From Sporosarcina sp. Marseille-Q4063 (GTDB taxonomy: Bacteria; Bacillota; Bacilli; Bacillales_A; Planococcaceae), in assembly GCF_018309085.1 (NCBI RefSeq), contig NZ_CP070502.1, positions 3,281,001-3,345,000 on the forward strand: a stretch of DNA of 64,000 bases, written 5' to 3'. Positions 38,127 to 48,170 of this stretch are shown here, one piece after another. Made by a program: the position numbers and the translations under genes. How positions within the stretch are numbered: the first letter of the stretch is position 1; each line of letters opens with the position of its first letter. The notes below the pieces were generated by a model, which was not told the origin of the DNA, made no database searches, and saw only the letters and a program-made list of their open reading frames with translations.

Positions 38127-39593
38127 ATGACAACAACAACAAAAATAGAACGTTTGAAAAACTATATTGGTGGAGAATGGGTTGATTCACTTACAGATAA
38201 AAGTGAAATTGTTGTAAATCCAGCAACAGGAGAGGAATTAGCTGAAGTACCTCTTTCAACAAAAGAAGATCTTGAACGTGCAGTCGAAGCCGCAGATGAA
38301 GCATTTAAAACTTGGTCAAAAACCGCAGTACCGCGTCGTGCTCGTATTTTATTTAAATATCAACAGCTGCTCGTCGAAAACTGGGATGAGTTAGCAAAAC
38401 TAATCACTATTGAAAATGGTAAAAGTTTTGCAGAAGCACACGGCGAAGTACTGCGCGGTATCGAATGTGTTGAATTTGCAGCAGGTGTGCCAACGCTTAT
38501 GATGGGTGAACAATTGCCTGATATTGCAACAGGAATCGAATCAGGAATGTATCGATACCCAGTTGGGATAGTCGGTGGAATTACACCATTTAACTTCCCG
38601 ATGATGGTGCCTGCTTGGATGTTCCCACTTGCGATTGCATGCGGAAATACATTTATCCTAAAACCATCGGAACGTACACCACTTCTTGCGAATCGTCTGA
38701 TTGAATTATTTACAGAAGCTGGTCTACCAAAAGGCGTTTTGAATCTTGTGCATGGTGCACATGATGTTGTTAATGGAATTCTTGAACATAAAAAAATCAA
38801 AGCAGTTTCATTTGTTGGGTCACAACCTGTTGCTGAATATGTGTATAAAACTGGAGCAGCAAATTTAAAGCGTGTTCAAGCACTTGCTGGAGCTAAAAAC
38901 CACTCTATCGTATTAGCAGATGCCAACTTAGATGCTACAACGACACAAATTATAAGTGCTGCTTTTGGATCAGCTGGCGAACGGTGTATGGCAGCGGCGG
39001 TTGTTGCAGTAGAAGAGTCTATTGCAGATGAACTCGTTGAAAGACTCAAACAGGCGGCAGATGCACTTATTATAGGTAACGGGCTTGATGAAGGCGTATT
39101 CCTAGGACCCGTAATCCGTGATTCTCATAAAGACCGAACGCTTGGTTATATTGATAAAGGGGTAGAAGAGGGAGCGACTATGGTACGTGACGGTCGCAAA
39201 GATAAAGAAGTTGAAGGAAAAGGTTATTTTGTAGGACCTACAATCTTTGACAATGTGACACGAGAAATGAAAATTTGGCAAGATGAAGTTTTCGCTCCAG
39301 TCCTTTCTATTGTACGAGTTAAAGATTTAGCAGAAGGAATAGAGGTTGCAAATGCTTCACCATTTGCAAATGGTGCTTGCTTATATACTGATAGTGCAGC
39401 AGATATTCGTCAATTCCGGGAAACGATTGATGCAGGAATGCTCGGTATCAACCTTGGAGTTCCAGCACCTATGGCATTTTTCCCATTCTCGGGCTATAAA
39501 GACTCGTTTTATGGTGATCTTCATGCAAATGGTAAAGATGGCGTTGAGTTTTATACAAGAAAGAAAATGGTTACAGCGCGATACATGAAATAA
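38127..39593 (+). CDS. iolA: methylmalonate-semialdehyde dehydrogenase (CoA-acylating)
   Basis: 488 residues, ALDH superfamily. [20 protein letters not shown] is the cofactor-binding region and [18 protein letters not shown] holds the catalytic Cys in the MMSDH-specific context. [20 protein letters not shown] replaces the usual Glu region, as in CoA-acylating members. It turns malonate semialdehyde into acetyl-CoA and CO2 at the end of inositol breakdown. I chose ATG 38127 with GGGAGAG upstream, 19 bp after iolC; a longer frame overlapping iolC is unlikely. Confidence 0.92.
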   Translation: MTTTTKIERLKNYIGGEWVDSLTDKSEIVVNPATGEELAEVPLSTKEDLERAVEAADEAFKTWSKTAVPRRARILFKYQQLLVENWDELAKLITIENGKSFAEAHGEVLRGIECVEFAAGVPTLMMGEQLPDIATGIESGMYRYPVGIVGGITPFNFPMMVPAWMFPLAIACGNTFILKPSERTPLLANRLIELFTEAGLPKGVLNLVHGAHDVVNGILEHKKIKAVSFVGSQPVAEYVYKTGAANLKRVQALAGAKNHSIVLADANLDATTTQIISAAFGSAGERCMAAAVVAVEESIADELVERLKQAADALIIGNGLDEGVFLGPVIRDSHKDRTLGYIDKGVEEGATMVRDGRKDKEVEGKGYFVGPTIFDNVTREMKIWQDEVFAPVLSIVRVKDLAEGIEVANASPFANGACLYTDSAADIRQFRETIDAGMLGINLGVPAPMAFFPFSGYKDSFYGDLHANGKDGVEFYTRKKMVTARYMK

Positions 39594-39686
39594 AATAGTT
39601 GTAAAAAGGAAGAGGAGATGGTGTGCGTAACCTCTCCGACTTCCTTCTTTTCATATATAAAGAATATAAGAGAGAAGGGATAGAAC

Positions 39687-41606
39687 ATGAATACGATTCG
39701 ATTAACGACAGCACAAGCACTTGTTAAATTTATAAATGCACAATATGTTGAATTTGATGGTAAACAGGAAAGATTTGTAAAAGGCATTTTCACGATTTTT
39801 GGTCATGGGAACGTTGTCGGTTTAGGAGAGGCGCTTTCGGAATCTCCAGGTGAACTCGAAGTTTATCAAGGTCGAAATGAACAAGGTATGGCAAATGCGG
39901 CCATGGCTTTTGCGAAACAAAAACATCGTAAACAAATCATTGCATGCACATCGTCTGTTGGTCCTGGAGCCGCAAATATGGTGACGTCAGCGGCGACCGC
40001 CACAGCAAATAATATTCCACTATTATTGTTACCTGGTGATGTCTTCGCAACTCGTCAACCAGATCCAGTTCTTCAACAGATTGAACAAACACATGATTTG
40101 TCTATCTCAACAAATGATGCATTCCGCCCGGTAAGCAAGTATTGGGACCGTGTCAGTCGCCCGGAGCAGCTAATGTCAGCGATGCTCAATGCAATGCGTG
40201 TCTTAACGAACGCGGCAGATACGGGTGCTGTCACAATTTCACTCCCTCAAGACGTACAAGCTGAAGCATGGGATTATCCAACCTCATTTTTTGAAAAGCG
40301 GATTCATCGAATTGAACGACGTCTTCCGTCGGTTGAAAGTGTAAAAGAAGCAGCCGAACTTATCCAATCAAAGAAAAAACCATTGCTTATATTAGGTGGC
40401 GGTGTACGCTATTCAGAAGCGGCAGATGAATTCGTAAAATTTGCGGAAACGCATCATATTCCTTTTGCAGAAACACAGGCGGGTAAAAGTGGAGTTGAAA
40501 GTTCCCATCTACTGAATCTTGGCGGCATTGGTGTAACAGGAAACTCTTCCGCAAATAAGATTGCAAACGAAGCTGACCTAATTATTGGTGTGGGTACGAG
40601 GTTTACTGATTTTACAACAGCTTCCAAACAATTATTTGGTAATGCTGATATTCTAACGATAAACATCTCTGAATTTCATGCAAATAAATTGGATGCGACT
40701 CAAGTTGTTGCTGATGCACAGGAAGGTCTAAAAGCGATTGGTCTAGCAATTGAAGATTACAAAACTAGCTACGACAATGAGATTGAAGAAGCCCAAAAAG
40801 GGTGGCAAGAAGAACTTGAACGCCTTTACGGGATAACTTATGGTGATGGATTCATCCCGGAAATTGCTGGACATTTGGATGATAAGCTTGATGAGTATCG
40901 AGAAGCACTTGGTTCTGATCTTGCACAGACACGTGTTCTTGGTGTGATAAATGAATTAGTAGACGAAGATGCGATAATCGTCGGTGCGGCTGGAAGCTTA
41001 CCTGGTGATTTACAACGTATGTGGAAGTCTGGAAAACGCAATACATATCATATGGAATATGGTTATTCCTGTATGGGATATGAAATCGCGGGTTCTTTTG
41101 GTGTGAAACTTGCAGAACCTACTAAAGAGGTATATGCAATGGTAGGGGATGGAAGTTATTTGATGCTCCATACAGAACTTGTAACGAGTATTCAAGAAAA
41201 TAAAAAGATTTATATTCTGCTATTCGATAACTCTGGTTTTGGGTGCATCAATAATTTACAAATGGGTAATGGGTTACCAAGTTTCGGTACAGAATTTCGT
41301 AAACGAAATGAAGAAACTGGCCAAATGGATGGATCGATTATGACGATTGACTTTGCAAAAGTAGCAGAAGGCTACGGTGCAAAAACATATACCGTACACA
41401 CAAAGGAAGAACTCGAAGCTGCATTACTTGATTCAAAAAAACAAAAAGTAACAACATTGATTGACATTAAAGTACTGCCTAAAACAATGACTGATGGCTA
41501 CGACGCTTGGTGGCATGTAGGAGTTCCAGAAGTTTCAGAAAAAAAGAGTGTACAAAACGCATATGAAAGTAAGGAAGATAATCTAGGAAAAGCCCGTAAA
41601 TATTAA
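39687..41606 (+). CDS. iolD: 3D-(3,5/4)-trihydroxycyclohexane-1,2-dione hydrolase
   Basis: 639 residues, thiamine-diphosphate enzyme. The N-terminal pyrimidine domain has [20 protein letters not shown] with the catalytic Glu. The central domain includes [16 protein letters not shown]. The C-terminal ThDP domain has [20 protein letters not shown], the GDG motif, and [18 protein letters not shown]. It opens the ring of the dione to give 5-deoxy-glucuronate. AGAAGGG precedes ATG 39687. Length and architecture match B. subtilis IolD. Confidence 0.93.
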   Translation: MNTIRLTTAQALVKFINAQYVEFDGKQERFVKGIFTIFGHGNVVGLGEALSESPGELEVYQGRNEQGMANAAMAFAKQKHRKQIIACTSSVGPGAANMVTSAATATANNIPLLLLPGDVFATRQPDPVLQQIEQTHDLSISTNDAFRPVSKYWDRVSRPEQLMSAMLNAMRVLTNAADTGAVTISLPQDVQAEAWDYPTSFFEKRIHRIERRLPSVESVKEAAELIQSKKKPLLILGGGVRYSEAADEFVKFAETHHIPFAETQAGKSGVESSHLLNLGGIGVTGNSSANKIANEADLIIGVGTRFTDFTTASKQLFGNADILTINISEFHANKLDATQVVADAQEGLKAIGLAIEDYKTSYDNEIEEAQKGWQEELERLYGITYGDGFIPEIAGHLDDKLDEYREALGSDLAQTRVLGVINELVDEDAIIVGAAGSLPGDLQRMWKSGKRNTYHMEYGYSCMGYEIAGSFGVKLAEPTKEVYAMVGDGSYLMLHTELVTSIQENKKIYILLFDNSGFGCINNLQMGNGLPSFGTEFRKRNEETGQMDGSIMTIDFAKVAEGYGAKTYTVHTKEELEAALLDSKKQKVTTLIDIKVLPKTMTDGYDAWWHVGVPEVSEKKSVQNAYESKEDNLGKARKY

Positions 41607-41643
41607 CTGTTTGATACCTTGAAATAATGATTGTAAACAAAGA

Positions 41644-41783
41644 TACTCCTGCGGGCAAGGAAGGCAAAGATAGAGAGAGAATCGCTCACTTTTGCCTAGT
41701 GAGCCCTTACAGGAGAAGCTGCCTCGTAGAACGGATTTGGCGACGAGAAACGGAAATCAACAACGCTCTATTTAAGGGGCTGA
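41644..41783 (+). repeat. degenerate Bacillaceae-type intergenic palindromic repeat
   Basis: It begins TACTCCTGCGGG and ends ACGGAAATCAACAACG, with CTCCTG (41646-41651) facing CAGGAG (41710-41715) and a later CGACGAG. From memory, long GC-rich palindromic repeats with these ends are scattered in Bacillaceae genomes. This copy is degraded. It separates iolD from iolJ and has no coding capacity I believe. Confidence 0.45.
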
Positions 41784-41845
41784 GTCAAATGATTTTCTTA
41801 TTTAATGAGAATCTTTACTTAACATATCCAAGAAGGAGAAATAAT

Positions 41846-42682
41846 ATGACACTCGTAAAAATGAAGGATATTTTACAAGCAGCCGAAGAGAATAACTATG
41901 GTGTCGGTGCTTTTAGCGTTGCGAATATGGAAATGGTTATCGCGGCAATTAGAACGGCAGAGGAGCATCGTTCACCACTCATTTTGCAAATTGCAGAAGT
42001 TCGTCTTGGACCTTCCCCGCTTCATTTAATCGGTCCGATGATGATTGAAGCTGCAAAAAAAGCGAGCGTACCGGTTGCGGTCCACTTTGATCATGGTGAA
42101 ACGGAAGAAAAGATTAAAGAAGCGCTAGAAATTGGGTTTACATCAGTCATGTATGACGGTTCACTTCTTTCGCTTGAAGAAAATATAGTGGAAACGAAAA
42201 AGATAGTGAAACTTGCAGAATCCTACGGGGCGACAGTAGAGGCTGAAATTGGCCGAGTAGGTGGAAGTGAAGATGGGACGGTTGATATTGAAATCGCAAT
42301 TACATCTGTTGAGGAAGCGAAACGATTTGCTACGGAAACGGGAATTGATGCACTTGCGATAGCAATTGGTAATGCCCACGGAGTTTATAAAGGGAAACCG
42401 AATTTACGGTTCGACCTACTTGATGAAATTAATCAAGAAGTTGAAATTCCTCTCGTTCTACACGGCGGTTCCGGTATCTCACAAGATGATTTTCGTACTG
42501 CTATTGTCCATGGAATCCGTAAAATCAACGTTGCAACATCTACATTTAACAATGTTGTAAAATGTGTTAATGAAGATGCACCTTTCACGGATTACTTTAC
42601 TTTTCACGAGCGGTTGATTCAAGCTGCTGCTGAAAATGTGAAAGTCCATATGGAAATGTTTCAAAGTACAGGACGCATTTAG
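41846..42682 (+). CDS. iolJ: 6-phospho-5-dehydro-2-deoxy-D-gluconate aldolase (class II)
   Basis: 278 residues, class II fructose-bisphosphate aldolase family. VAVHFDHGETEEKIKEAL carries zinc-binding His and the catalytic Asp, VEAEIGRVGGSEDG a further block, and AIAIGNAHGVYKGKPNLRFD and PLVLHGGSGISQDDF the remaining zinc ligands and phosphate site. Within an iol operon this is IolJ, splitting phosphorylated deoxy-keto-gluconate to DHAP and malonate semialdehyde. GAAGGAG precedes ATG 41846; the in-frame extension to 41627 would run through the intergenic palindrome and is rejected. Confidence 0.9.
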   Translation: MTLVKMKDILQAAEENNYGVGAFSVANMEMVIAAIRTAEEHRSPLILQIAEVRLGPSPLHLIGPMMIEAAKKASVPVAVHFDHGETEEKIKEALEIGFTSVMYDGSLLSLEENIVETKKIVKLAESYGATVEAEIGRVGGSEDGTVDIEIAITSVEEAKRFATETGIDALAIAIGNAHGVYKGKPNLRFDLLDEINQEVEIPLVLHGGSGISQDDFRTAIVHGIRKINVATSTFNNVVKCVNEDAPFTDYFTFHERLIQAAAENVKVHMEMFQSTGRI

Positions 42683-42693
42683 GAGGAATATGT

Positions 42694-43482
42694 ATGTATG
42701 AAAAATTAGGTGAATTAAAAGAAGGCTACACAAAAATTACGGATATGGAAGATAAACATTCGGATATGCTTCAAGATATTGGGATTTATACATTAGCTGT
42801 AGACAAAGTAGAAGTGTTTTCTGACAATAAAAAGGAACAAGCAATTCTTTTACTTGAGGGAGCTGTCCTATTGGAATGGAATGGCCAGTCACAGGAAGTA
42901 AAACGGGCATCGGTTTTTGAGGACAATCCGTGGTGTCTACATGTACCTCTTGGAATGGATGTTAAAGTAACTGCACTCGACAAAAGCGAAGTTCTTGTTC
43001 AAAAAACAGATAATGAAACATCATTCGAAGCAAAACTGTATACTCCGGAAGATTGCGAAAGTACACAAGCAGGTGAGGGGATGTGGGATGGAACAGCTGA
43101 ACGTGTAATTCGTACGATTTTCGACTACAATAATGCACCTTATTCTAACTTAGTAATTGGTGAAGTTATTTCGTATCCAGGCCGTTGGTCGAGCTATCCA
43201 CCTCACCACCACGACCAACCAGAAGTTTATTACTACCGTTTCGACAAACCACAAGGATTCGGTTGTGCGATGGTTGGGCAAGATGCGTATCGACTTGAAC
43301 ATAATAGTTACCTAACGATACCAGGTGATTTAGACCATCCACAGGCAACGGCACCCGGTTATGCAATGTATTTCTGCTGGATGATCCGCCATTTGGAGAA
43401 TAACCCATGGACGGAGCGAGTTTTTGAGGAAGAACATAAGTGGATGCTTGAGTCAGATGCAAAAATATGGCCTGAAAAATAA
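42694..43482 (+). CDS. iolB: 5-deoxy-glucuronate isomerase
   Basis: 262 residues, bicupin fold. PGRWSSYPPHHHDQPEVYYY is the metal-binding cupin motif (three His plus Glu) of IolB, followed by GYAMYFCWMIRHLENNPWTE near the C-terminus. It converts 5-deoxy-glucuronate into 2-deoxy-5-keto-gluconate, the IolC substrate. AGGAGG lies about nine bases before ATG 42694, 11 bp after iolJ. It is the last catabolic gene of the operon, and a hairpin terminator follows. Confidence 0.92.
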   Translation: MYEKLGELKEGYTKITDMEDKHSDMLQDIGIYTLAVDKVEVFSDNKKEQAILLLEGAVLLEWNGQSQEVKRASVFEDNPWCLHVPLGMDVKVTALDKSEVLVQKTDNETSFEAKLYTPEDCESTQAGEGMWDGTAERVIRTIFDYNNAPYSNLVIGEVISYPGRWSSYPPHHHDQPEVYYYRFDKPQGFGCAMVGQDAYRLEHNSYLTIPGDLDHPQATAPGYAMYFCWMIRHLENNPWTERVFEEEHKWMLESDAKIWPEK

Positions 43483-43493
43483 ATTTGGTAAGC

Positions 43494-43523
43494 AACAGCG
43501 CTGCATATAAGAGCGCTGTTTTT
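43494..43523 (+). terminator. terminator of the iolC-B operon
   Basis: AACAGCGCT, 9-base loop, AGCGCTGTT, then a T-run, starting 11 bp after the iolB stop. Partial read-through may feed the MFS gene, which has no clear promoter. Confidence 0.8.
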
Positions 43524-43550
43524 CATCCTTTAATGAAAGCAGGTGAGTGT

Positions 43551-44738
43551 TTGAAAAAGGAACAAGCAAATCCAATATCTATCAAGGACCATCTTAACTT
43601 TATAGCGATGGTTTTCTGTTTTTGGATGGCAATTTATATTTATGCGCCGGTCTTCGGTGTTTATTTGGAAACGATTAACTTCTCGTATTCTACAATTGGT
43701 GTTATTTTAGGAAGCTACGGTGTTACACAAGTTCTGTTTCGTTTACCGTTAGGGGTATTGTCAGATCATCTACAAGGAATTCGAAAAAATCTATTGATTA
43801 TTGGATTTGTAATGGCCCTGCTAAGTAATCTTTTGCTCGTTTATTTCGAGTCATTTTTAGTAGTTATAATCGCACGACTCTTAATTGGAATAACTGCCTC
43901 AATGTGGGTAATGGCAACCGTTTTATATTCATATTATTTTACAGCCCAACATTCAGCCAAAGCGATGGGTATTATGCAGTTTGTAACAGTCGCAACTCAA
44001 TTTTTGGGGATGGCGATCAGTGGATATCTGGTTTATTTGTTCGGTTGGACTTTTCCATTCTGGCTAGGAACAATTGCATCAGCTGGTGGTATTTATTTTT
44101 CCTGGAAAATAAAAGATGTTCCTTCGGAGAATGAAAAAGCGAAACCCGAAATTTCTATGAAACAACATATAATAGAAGTGATAAGAATACCAAACTTATT
44201 AATCATTACTTTTTTATCGCTCGTTGCCCATGCTATCCTATTCATTACAATTTTTGGTTTTAGTCCAATTATTGCATCGTCAGTTGGGGTGTCAGAGAAA
44301 TTATTTGTTTGGTTAATTATCGCATTTTTTATTCCACATATTTTGGCTTCTATTAGTTTTATTTTCTTTGAATTACCAGATAGGTTCATTAAAGTTATTA
44401 TTGTCAGTAGTTTTATCGTAACAGCAGTTTGTTTACTTAGTATCCAAGGAACTGTAACACTTCTAAAACTTAACGTTGCACATGTTGGCATAGGACTAGC
44501 GCTAGGTGTTATCTTTCCATTGTTGTTAAGCGAAGTAGTAAAAATTAGCCCTGACTATCTAAAAATGTCTGCAATGGGTTTTTATCAATCTTTTTATGCA
44601 ATCGGGATTTTGTTAGGTCCGATACTAGCAGGCATTGTCGCAAATTCCTTTGGCTTACTAGAAGTATTTCTATCCACTGGCGTATTGTCACTGATTGTCG
44701 GGATCATGTCGATTTTTCTTATTCGGAGCAGACCTTAG
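43551..44738 (+). CDS. major facilitator superfamily transporter
   Basis: 395 residues with 12 membrane segments. GSYGVTQVLFRLPLGVLSD, followed by HLQGIRKN, is the MFS loop 2-3 motif, and ARLLIGITASMWV is the conserved helix-4 block. The start is TTG 43551 with AGGTGAG just upstream; a longer frame runs back through the iolB terminator. Its position directly after the inositol operon suggests transport of a related polyol or an acid product, but the general MFS fold gives no substrate. It ends 136 bp before element copy 14. Confidence 0.78.
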   Translation: MKKEQANPISIKDHLNFIAMVFCFWMAIYIYAPVFGVYLETINFSYSTIGVILGSYGVTQVLFRLPLGVLSDHLQGIRKNLLIIGFVMALLSNLLLVYFESFLVVIIARLLIGITASMWVMATVLYSYYFTAQHSAKAMGIMQFVTVATQFLGMAISGYLVYLFGWTFPFWLGTIASAGGIYFSWKIKDVPSENEKAKPEISMKQHIIEVIRIPNLLIITFLSLVAHAILFITIFGFSPIIASSVGVSEKLFVWLIIAFFIPHILASISFIFFELPDRFIKVIIVSSFIVTAVCLLSIQGTVTLLKLNVAHVGIGLALGVIFPLLLSEVVKISPDYLKMSAMGFYQSFYAIGILLGPILAGIVANSFGLLEVFLSTGVLSLIVGIMSIFLIRSRP

Positions 44739-44803
44739 ATAAAGTTACTCAGTGGCATATGGTACCTCTTAAAAGTCCTCCCAATCCGTACAACCCACCT
44801 ACA

Positions 44804-44850
44804 ACAAAAAAAGTATCGTTTCTCTCAAATTCAAGAGAAAGGATACTTTG
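44804..44850 (-). terminator. hairpin terminator, best oriented for the gntR-family gene
   Basis: AAAGTATC-G-TTTCTCT pairs with AGAGAAA-G-GATACTTT. The A-run before it becomes a T-run on the minus strand, so it fits transcripts from 45038-45655 reading through element copy 14. It may also slow the MFS transcript. A lone GGTACC at 44761 precedes it. Confidence 0.65.
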
Positions 44851-44874
44851 TAAGGGCTTCCGCAACGCATTTCA

Positions 44875-45019
44875 GGTACCTGTGCAAGAAACTATTCCAA
44901 AAATACACTACAATTGCATAATCCAAAAGAAGAACCCCGATTATAAACGCTTTTTCCGGTTTCTTTCGAGTTTTTATTCAAATTCGTGAATTGTCATAAT
45001 TGCACCTTTCACAGGTACC
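44875..45019 (+). repeat. GGTACC-ended interspersed element, copy 14
   Basis: 145 bp. The right end has one mismatch (TTTCACAGGTACC in place of TTGCACAGGTACC). Interior CCCCGATTAT...TTCCGGTTTC. It is the only full copy between 28.3 and 53 kb. Confidence 0.88.
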
Positions 45020-45037
45020 TTTCTCGATAAAAGAATA

Positions 45038-45655
45038 CTACGAGTCCATCAAATGCAGTGCAAACTCCAAATCCGCTTCCAAATGCTCTTTCATTAATCT
45101 ACTTGCTAGTTCAGGCTTGTGGTCTGCGATTGCTTGGCAAATTTGATCATGCTCGTCTATTAAAAAAGGTCTTTTGTGCATGACCACGGCTGTACTAAAC
45201 ATGAAAATAATCGATTGCATCCGATCGACTGTGTCAATCATTATTGGGTTATTGCTAGCACGAACAATCAGGTCATGGAAAAGTTTGTTTGCCTCAATGA
45301 CTTCGTCAGGTGATCCATTCCGCCCGATTTCCACACATTCTCGCAACTTCTTGTGATCCTCTTCTAACATAAATGAAGCAGCCATATAAGCGGCATGGCA
45401 TTCGATGAGCATACGCATTTGAAACAAATGCCTAAAATCCATTTCCGACGGCTTGATGACCTTTTTTCTTTTGATCAATCCCTCTTGTTCCAACCGCCGA
45501 ATTGCTTCTCTAATAGGTGTGCGACTAACCCCGATTTCCTCTGCAAGCCTCTCTTCGACCAACTTTGTTCCGCCGGCATATTCTCCACTGAAAATTCGAT
45601 CACGAATCATTTCATATGCAAGAGTTTGAGCAGTACCTTTTTTATTGTTGACCAC
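45038..45655 (-). CDS. GntR family (FCD) transcriptional regulator
   Basis: 205 residues. An N-terminal winged helix (LAEEIGVSRTPIREAIRRLE then QEGLIKRKK) is followed by an FCD all-helical ligand domain (ANKLFHDLIVRASNNPIMID with metal-binding His/Asp and HDQICQAIADHKPELASRLM). The start is GTG 45655 with GGAGGGG seven bases upstream. It diverges from the tetronate-type operon, and the shared 170-bp gap holds two TGTAT-type palindromes. It is therefore the probable repressor of 45829-49520, responding to a sugar acid. Confidence 0.86.
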   Translation of the reverse strand: MVNNKKGTAQTLAYEMIRDRIFSGEYAGGTKLVEERLAEEIGVSRTPIREAIRRLEQEGLIKRKKVIKPSEMDFRHLFQMRMLIECHAAYMAASFMLEEDHKKLRECVEIGRNGSPDEVIEANKLFHDLIVRASNNPIMIDTVDRMQSIIFMFSTAVVMHKRPFLIDEHDQICQAIADHKPELASRLMKEHLEADLEFALHLMDS

Positions 45656-45734
45656 GAATGAACCCCTCCAAATTAAATGACATCGATAATTCTATTATAC
45701 AAAAATAAGTAAAGTAGTGCGTCTATTAAACCGA

Positions 45735-45764
45735 TTGTATCCAAAAACAAATTCACTGTATACA
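45735..45764. promoter_or_regulatory. paired GntR-type operators
   Basis: TTGTATCCAA (45735-45744) and TGTATACA (45757-45764), with centres 21 bp apart, two helical turns. The second overlaps the likely -35 of the promoter with -10 TATGAT (45782-45787). Confidence 0.55.
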
Positions 45765-45798
45765 AAACTGAAAACTTATTATATGATACATATAGTTT

Positions 45799-45813
45799 AT
45801 GAAAGCGTTTACT
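45799..45813 (+). promoter_or_regulatory. CcpA cre site before the tetronate operon
   Basis: ATGAAAGCGTTTACT matches WTGNAANCGNWNNCW at every defined base, 15 bp before the start codon and just downstream of the promoter, a road-block position. Confidence 0.7.
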
Positions 45814-45828
45814 CTAGGAGGTAAAGAA

Positions 45829-46731
45829 ATGAATGTAGGATTTATCGGACTTGGAATTATGGGAAAACCAATGGTCCTTAATTTATTGAAGAATGGTTAT
45901 GAAGTAAAAGCATTTGATTTAAATGAGCAAGCACGTAAAGAGGTTGTTGAGGCAGGCGGAAAAGAAGCCAATAACCTACTGGAAGCAACAAATGAAAGCA
46001 ATGTCATAATTACCATGCTTCCGAATGCGGCTATTGTGAAGCAGGTGTTGTTGGGTGAAAACGGCGTGTATGAATCAATTCAAGAAGGTGCAGTAGTGAT
46101 TGACATGAGTTCAATTTCACCGGTAGATTCCCAGTATATCGCTGGAAAGTTTGCTGAGAAAGGCGTTGCATTTTTGGATGCGCCTGTAAGTGGCGGTGAG
46201 CCGAAAGCTATTGACGGAACGATGTCAATTATGGTTGGCGGGGAAGAAGACGCTCTTACTAAAGTATTGCCTGTTCTCAAAGCAATGGGAGAAGAAGTAA
46301 CTTACGTCGGTGGAAGCGGTAGTGGAACGACAACTAAACTAGCAAATCAAATTCTTGTGAATGTCACGATTGCTGCCATGTCTGAAGCTGTTGTACTCGC
46401 ATCAAAAGCGGGAATTGATGTGGAAAAGATGTATCAAGCAATTAGAGGAGGACTTGCAGGAAGTGCGGTTCTCGATGCGAAGATGCCTCTTGTTCTTGAA
46501 CGTAATTTCGTTGCGGGCGGCAGAATTGATATTAACCTGAAAGATTTAACGAATGTACTCGAAGCGGGTCATGCAATTGGCGTACCAATGCCACTTACAT
46601 CGAATGTAGTGGAGATGTTCCATGCGCTTAAGGTAGATGGAAAAGCAGCAGATGATCACGGCGGGCTTGTTCAATATTATGAGAAACTAGCTAACTTTAA
46701 AATACCGGTAGGTGGAAAAGAAATTGAATAA
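45829..46731 (+). CDS. NAD(P)-dependent hydroxyacid dehydrogenase (GarR/LtnD type)
   Basis: 300 residues, beta-hydroxyacid dehydrogenase family. GFIGLGIMGKPMVLNLLKNG is the NAD(P) motif, FLDAPVSGGEPKAIDGTMSI the substrate-binding DAPVSGG motif, and GSGTTTKLANQILVNVTIAA the catalytic Lys helix (K at about 170). The family includes tartronate semialdehyde reductase and L-threonate 2-dehydrogenase. Next to an OtnK-like kinase the latter is more likely. I chose ATG 45829 with AGGAGG upstream; the ATG at 45799 lies inside the cre site. It overlaps the kinase gene by 8 bp. Confidence 0.85.
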   Translation: MNVGFIGLGIMGKPMVLNLLKNGYEVKAFDLNEQARKEVVEAGGKEANNLLEATNESNVIITMLPNAAIVKQVLLGENGVYESIQEGAVVIDMSSISPVDSQYIAGKFAEKGVAFLDAPVSGGEPKAIDGTMSIMVGGEEDALTKVLPVLKAMGEEVTYVGGSGSGTTTKLANQILVNVTIAAMSEAVVLASKAGIDVEKMYQAIRGGLAGSAVLDAKMPLVLERNFVAGGRIDINLKDLTNVLEAGHAIGVPMPLTSNVVEMFHALKVDGKAADDHGGLVQYYEKLANFKIPVGGKEIE

Positions 46732-48139
46732 CGTGCAGAAACGAGTAAATAATCTTCCATCGTATGGTCCCGAGTTAGACATAATGTGGAACAAGGAACG
46801 TGAATCATTTTCAACGAAAATCATTGTTTTAGATGACGATCCTACTGGTGTGCAAACGGTACACGGTATACCGGTATTTACGGATTGGAATATAGAAACG
46901 ATTGAAGAGGTTTTTAAAGAGGAGCGGCAACTAGTTTTCATCTTAACGAATTCACGTGCATTTTCTGTTTTGGAAACAACACAGGTGCATACAGACATAG
47001 CACAACGTATTGCGCAAGTTTCGGAACGCCTGGGTCAACCTTATTTACTTGTGAGTAGAGGGGACTCCACTTTACGCGGACATTATCCTTTGGAAACAGA
47101 AATTCTAAAAGAAACCATCGAAAAGCAAAGTACACTTCGCTTCGATGGAGAAATTCTATTGCCGTTCTTTAAAGAAGGTGGAAGAGAAACAATCGACGAT
47201 GTACATTACGTAAAACAAGGGGATAAATATATTCCGGCGGGTGAAACAGAGTTTGCTAAAGATCGAATGTTTGGTTTTTCAAATAGCAATCTACGAGATT
47301 GGATTGAAGAAAAAACAAATGGTGTATTCAAACGAGCGTCTGTACAGTCAATTACGTTAGATGAGTTACGTGCACTCGACATCGATGCAATCGTCGAAAA
47401 GTTGATGCACCTTAAGAACTTTGAAAAACTTATCGTGAATGCGGTTACGGAGGAAGACGTTAAAGCATTTTCAATTGCATTATTGCGTGCAATAAAATCA
47501 GGGAAAATTTATTTATATAGAACAGCCGCTTCGTTTACAAAAGTTATTGGCGATATTTCTTCTAAACCGTATTTAGAGGCGAAAGATTTATTGCATGAAG
47601 ATAGCCCGTATGGTGGGCTTGTCGTTATCGGATCACATGTTCAAAAATCTACAGATCAGCTGAATCGCTTGAAAGAAAAAGAGTCACTCCATTTTATTGA
47701 GTTTGCTTGCAACCTTGTTGTCGAAAACAATCTATTTAATGAAGAAATTAAACGTGTCCAACATGAAGTTAATGCAAAAATTTCAGAAGGAACGACGGTT
47801 GTTGTTTACACTTCAAGAGAACGCCTTGATTTGGGTGAAGGTCGCGGGGAAGAAGAGCTTGCATTATCTGTGAAAATTTCAAATGCAGTCACGCAGTTTG
47901 TTAATCAGTGTCATCCACAACCGCGTTTCGTTATTGCCAAAGGCGGCATTACGTCAAGTGATGTCGGAACAATTGGGCTTAAGGTAAAAAAGGCCGAAGT
48001 ACTAGGACAGATTGCGCCGGGAGTTCCAGTTTGGAAAACAGGGGAAGAAAGTGTCTTTCCGGAAATCCCGTATGTAATCTTCCCAGGGAATGTAGGAGAA
48101 GTAGATACACTAAAGGAAGTCGTAGAAAAGTTGCAATAA
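46724..48139 (+). CDS. four-carbon acid sugar kinase family protein (OtnK/DUF1537-like)
   Basis: 471 residues. The N-terminal domain carries IIVLDDDPTGVQTVHGIPVF, LTNSRAF and LVSRGDSTLRGHYPLE; the C-terminal nucleotide-binding domain carries FVIAKGGITSSDVGTIGLKV and VIFPGNVGEVD. This is the OtnK/DUF1537 family, which phosphorylates 2-oxo-tetronates. I favour TTG 46724, where AGGTGG lies seven bases upstream, although GTG 46712 is in frame. It is translationally coupled to the preceding dehydrogenase. A partner aldolase or decarboxylase (OtnC, PdxA2) and isomerase (OtnI) are not in the window. Confidence 0.85.
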   Translation: MNNVQKRVNNLPSYGPELDIMWNKERESFSTKIIVLDDDPTGVQTVHGIPVFTDWNIETIEEVFKEERQLVFILTNSRAFSVLETTQVHTDIAQRIAQVSERLGQPYLLVSRGDSTLRGHYPLETEILKETIEKQSTLRFDGEILLPFFKEGGRETIDDVHYVKQGDKYIPAGETEFAKDRMFGFSNSNLRDWIEEKTNGVFKRASVQSITLDELRALDIDAIVEKLMHLKNFEKLIVNAVTEEDVKAFSIALLRAIKSGKIYLYRTAASFTKVIGDISSKPYLEAKDLLHEDSPYGGLVVIGSHVQKSTDQLNRLKEKESLHFIEFACNLVVENNLFNEEIKRVQHEVNAKISEGTTVVVYTSRERLDLGEGRGEEELALSVKISNAVTQFVNQCHPQPRFVIAKGGITSSDVGTIGLKVKKAEVLGQIAPGVPVWKTGEESVFPEIPYVIFPGNVGEVDTLKEVVEKLQ

Positions 48140-48170
48140 CAAGTTGCAATAACAAATAGGGGGTATTGAA

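Noticed and set aside
41627..41845. N-terminal extension of iolJ
   Set aside because: The 73 extra codons run through a palindromic intergenic repeat and have no similarity to aldolases; a good ribosome site precedes ATG 41846.
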